A stretch of DNA of 23,698 nt from an uncultured Rothia sp. Its GTDB lineage: Bacteria > Actinomycetota > Actinomycetes > Actinomycetales > Micrococcaceae. The notes below the pieces were generated by a model, which worked only from the letters and a program-made list of their open reading frames with translations, had not been told where the DNA came from and searched no databases. The DNA lies in assembly GCA_946222285.1 (NCBI GenBank), contig CAMIIP010000026.1:1-23698 (forward strand). Reading direction: 5' to 3'. Numbering within the stretch: the stretch's first letter is position 1; every line of letters begins with the position of its first letter. The position numbers and the translations under genes are program-made. This document shows, one piece after another, positions 22,635 to 23,698 of this stretch.

Positions 22635-23698
22635 ATGGTGAACAGATCCCAACGTTTCCTTGAACTTGATGCACTGCGTGGCGTGGCAGCACTAGCAGTT
22701 TTATTACTCCACTACACCTCTACTGTGAAAACCATTCTTCCTCGCTTTACCTTTGCGGGATATGAGTTTATGTGGGGAGGATTAGGCGTGCAACTTTTCT
22801 TCATGATTAGTGGATTCGTTATTTTGATGTCCGCTCGGAATACTAAGGATGCAAAATCTTTTGGAATACATCGAGCACTAAGACTTTATCCCACCTATTG
22901 GGTGTGTTTAGGGATAACTATAGTAACGGTATTTGGATTTGGATTTGTACGTCTTTATCGCCCTTTGTGGGAGATCGTCGTTAACTTTTCGATGCTTCAA
23001 AGCTTTGTTGCGGTGCGTGATTTTGACGGAGTTTATTGGTCGTTATCACGAGAAATTGTTTTCTATATCCTTATTTTTCTGGTCATGCTCGTCTCACGGG
23101 GTCGGCTGTCAATGAAGTTAGTCAAAAAAGTAGCTCTTTGGTGGTCGATCTTAGGTTTACTTCTTATTGGGTACTCACTTGTTTTTCCTTCAAAAATTGC
23201 AAGTCTCATTGTGGCTGCATCAGTTGCCCAGTATGCTCCTTTATTTACGTTAGGAATGTATTTTTATCTCCGTCGACAAAATAATCAAATCTCTCGACCT
23301 GCACTTTTTCTCGTAGCGCTCATAGCCGTTATAGATGAAACACTGCTAGTTAGTAGCTCAAGTGCTCTTATACTGGCAGGAATTATTTTATTTTTTGCCT
23401 GGATGAGCAACAGAAGCGAAGTTAAATTTCTTCAGATACCTCCGCTCGTATGGTTGGGTAGTATTTCATATCCGCTCTATCTACTTCATCAAAATATTGG
23501 CTACGTTGTTATTGGACTGACAGCGAACAGCCTCGGTACTTTTTGGTCTCGCATCTTAGCTTTTTTGCTTGTTGTGCTACTTGCCTACTTAGTGCACCGC
23601 TTCATCGAAATACGGTTAACGCGTTGGATTAAGAGAAGATTACTGAGGCTTATTCATAAGGGGTACCCCGCAGCAAAGAAAATCAACCCACGCACCAC
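22635..23698 (+). CDS. Acyltransferase family 3 membrane protein, 3' end outside the window
   Basis: At least 354 codons stay open to the window end with no stop. The start RFLELDALRGVAALAVLLLHY is the classic beginning of acyltransferase-3 (OafA/NodX-like) proteins, with the catalytic-type His in the first membrane helix. It is followed by GLGVQLFFMISGFVI and HRALRLYPTYW with the conserved R-X-X-R. Another signature is DGVYWSLSREIVFYIL, and near the end LGSISYPLYLLHQN. About ten membrane helices are predicted by eye. These enzymes O-acylate (often O-acetylate) surface polysaccharides. The ATG at 22635 follows TAAGGA at good distance. Most of the domain is present, so only a short tail, or an extra C-terminal domain, is missing. 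It is the last visible gene of the operon, 40 bases after the preceding stop. Confidence 0.9.
   Translation, partial: MVNRSQRFLELDALRGVAALAVLLLHYTSTVKTILPRFTFAGYEFMWGGLGVQLFFMISGFVILMSARNTKDAKSFGIHRALRLYPTYWVCLGITIVTVFGFGFVRLYRPLWEIVVNFSMLQSFVAVRDFDGVYWSLSREIVFYILIFLVMLVSRGRLSMKLVKKVALWWSILGLLLIGYSLVFPSKIASLIVAASVAQYAPLFTLGMYFYLRRQNNQISRPALFLVALIAVIDETLLVSSSSALILAGIILFFAWMSNRSEVKFLQIPPLVWLGSISYPLYLLHQNIGYVVIGLTANSLGTFWSRILAFLLVVLLAYLVHRFIEIRLTRWIKRRLLRLIHKGYPAAKKINPRT

Noticed and set aside
22933..23284. Two short plus-strand open frames inside the acyltransferase gene
   Set aside because: They overlap the continuous acyltransferase-3 frame, which has all family motifs and no stop from 22635 to the window end.
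1..23698. CRISPR arrays, insertion sequences or phage genes
   Set aside because: No regularly spaced repeats, transposase-like proteins or terminal inverted repeats were seen on reading the window.

Overview
The window reads as a chromosomal segment of an actinobacterium, most likely of the Micrococcaceae (Rothia-like). This is an inference from the order ABC-F ATPase, low-molecular-weight phosphatase, tRNA-Gln, glmU, prs, from the style of the encoded proteins, and from a moderate base composition of roughly half G+C in the housekeeping genes. No 16S rRNA or other species marker is present.

Layout. Positions 64-1594 hold a GT39-like membrane glycosyltransferase gene broken by at least one frameshift. 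An ABC-F ATPase gene (1601-3433, minus strand) converges on it. A low-molecular-weight protein tyrosine phosphatase (3584-4174), tRNA-Gln(TTG) (4284-4355), glmU (4411-5886) and prs (5890-6876) follow on the plus strand and end at a terminator-like hairpin. From 6969 to the window end almost everything serves surface glycan synthesis: a GT2 glycosyltransferase, an AT-rich island with a PglK/MsbA-like ABC exporter (8088-9911) and an oppositely oriented GT11 fucosyltransferase-like gene (10095-11024), then one compact plus-strand operon of eleven genes (11163 to beyond 23698).

The operon. Nearly all adjacent genes overlap by a few bases or lie within 10 bases of each other. In order they encode: GT2 transferase; CgeB-like GT-B transferase; an unrecognised transferase-like protein; CMP-nonulosonate cytidylyltransferase (NeuA family); a 747-residue fusion of CBS, NeuB synthase, SAF and a xylose-isomerase-like TIM barrel; GT4 transferase; O-antigen polymerase/ligase-like membrane protein; GT4; GT2; WbaZ-like GT4; and an acyltransferase-3 membrane protein cut by the window end.

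How it fits together. GlmU gives UDP-GlcNAc. The NeuB fusion would make a nine-carbon 2-keto acid sugar and NeuA would activate it with CTP. The many transferases would build an oligosaccharide, the ABC exporter could flip it on its lipid carrier, the Wzy/WaaL-like protein could polymerise or ligate it, and the acyltransferase could decorate it. The phosphatase may regulate export. The predicted product is a sialic-acid-like (nonulosonic acid) capsule or wall glycopolymer. The most interesting point is the fused synthase, whose C-terminal barrel keeps candidate metal ligands while no separate NeuC-type epimerase is visible in the window.
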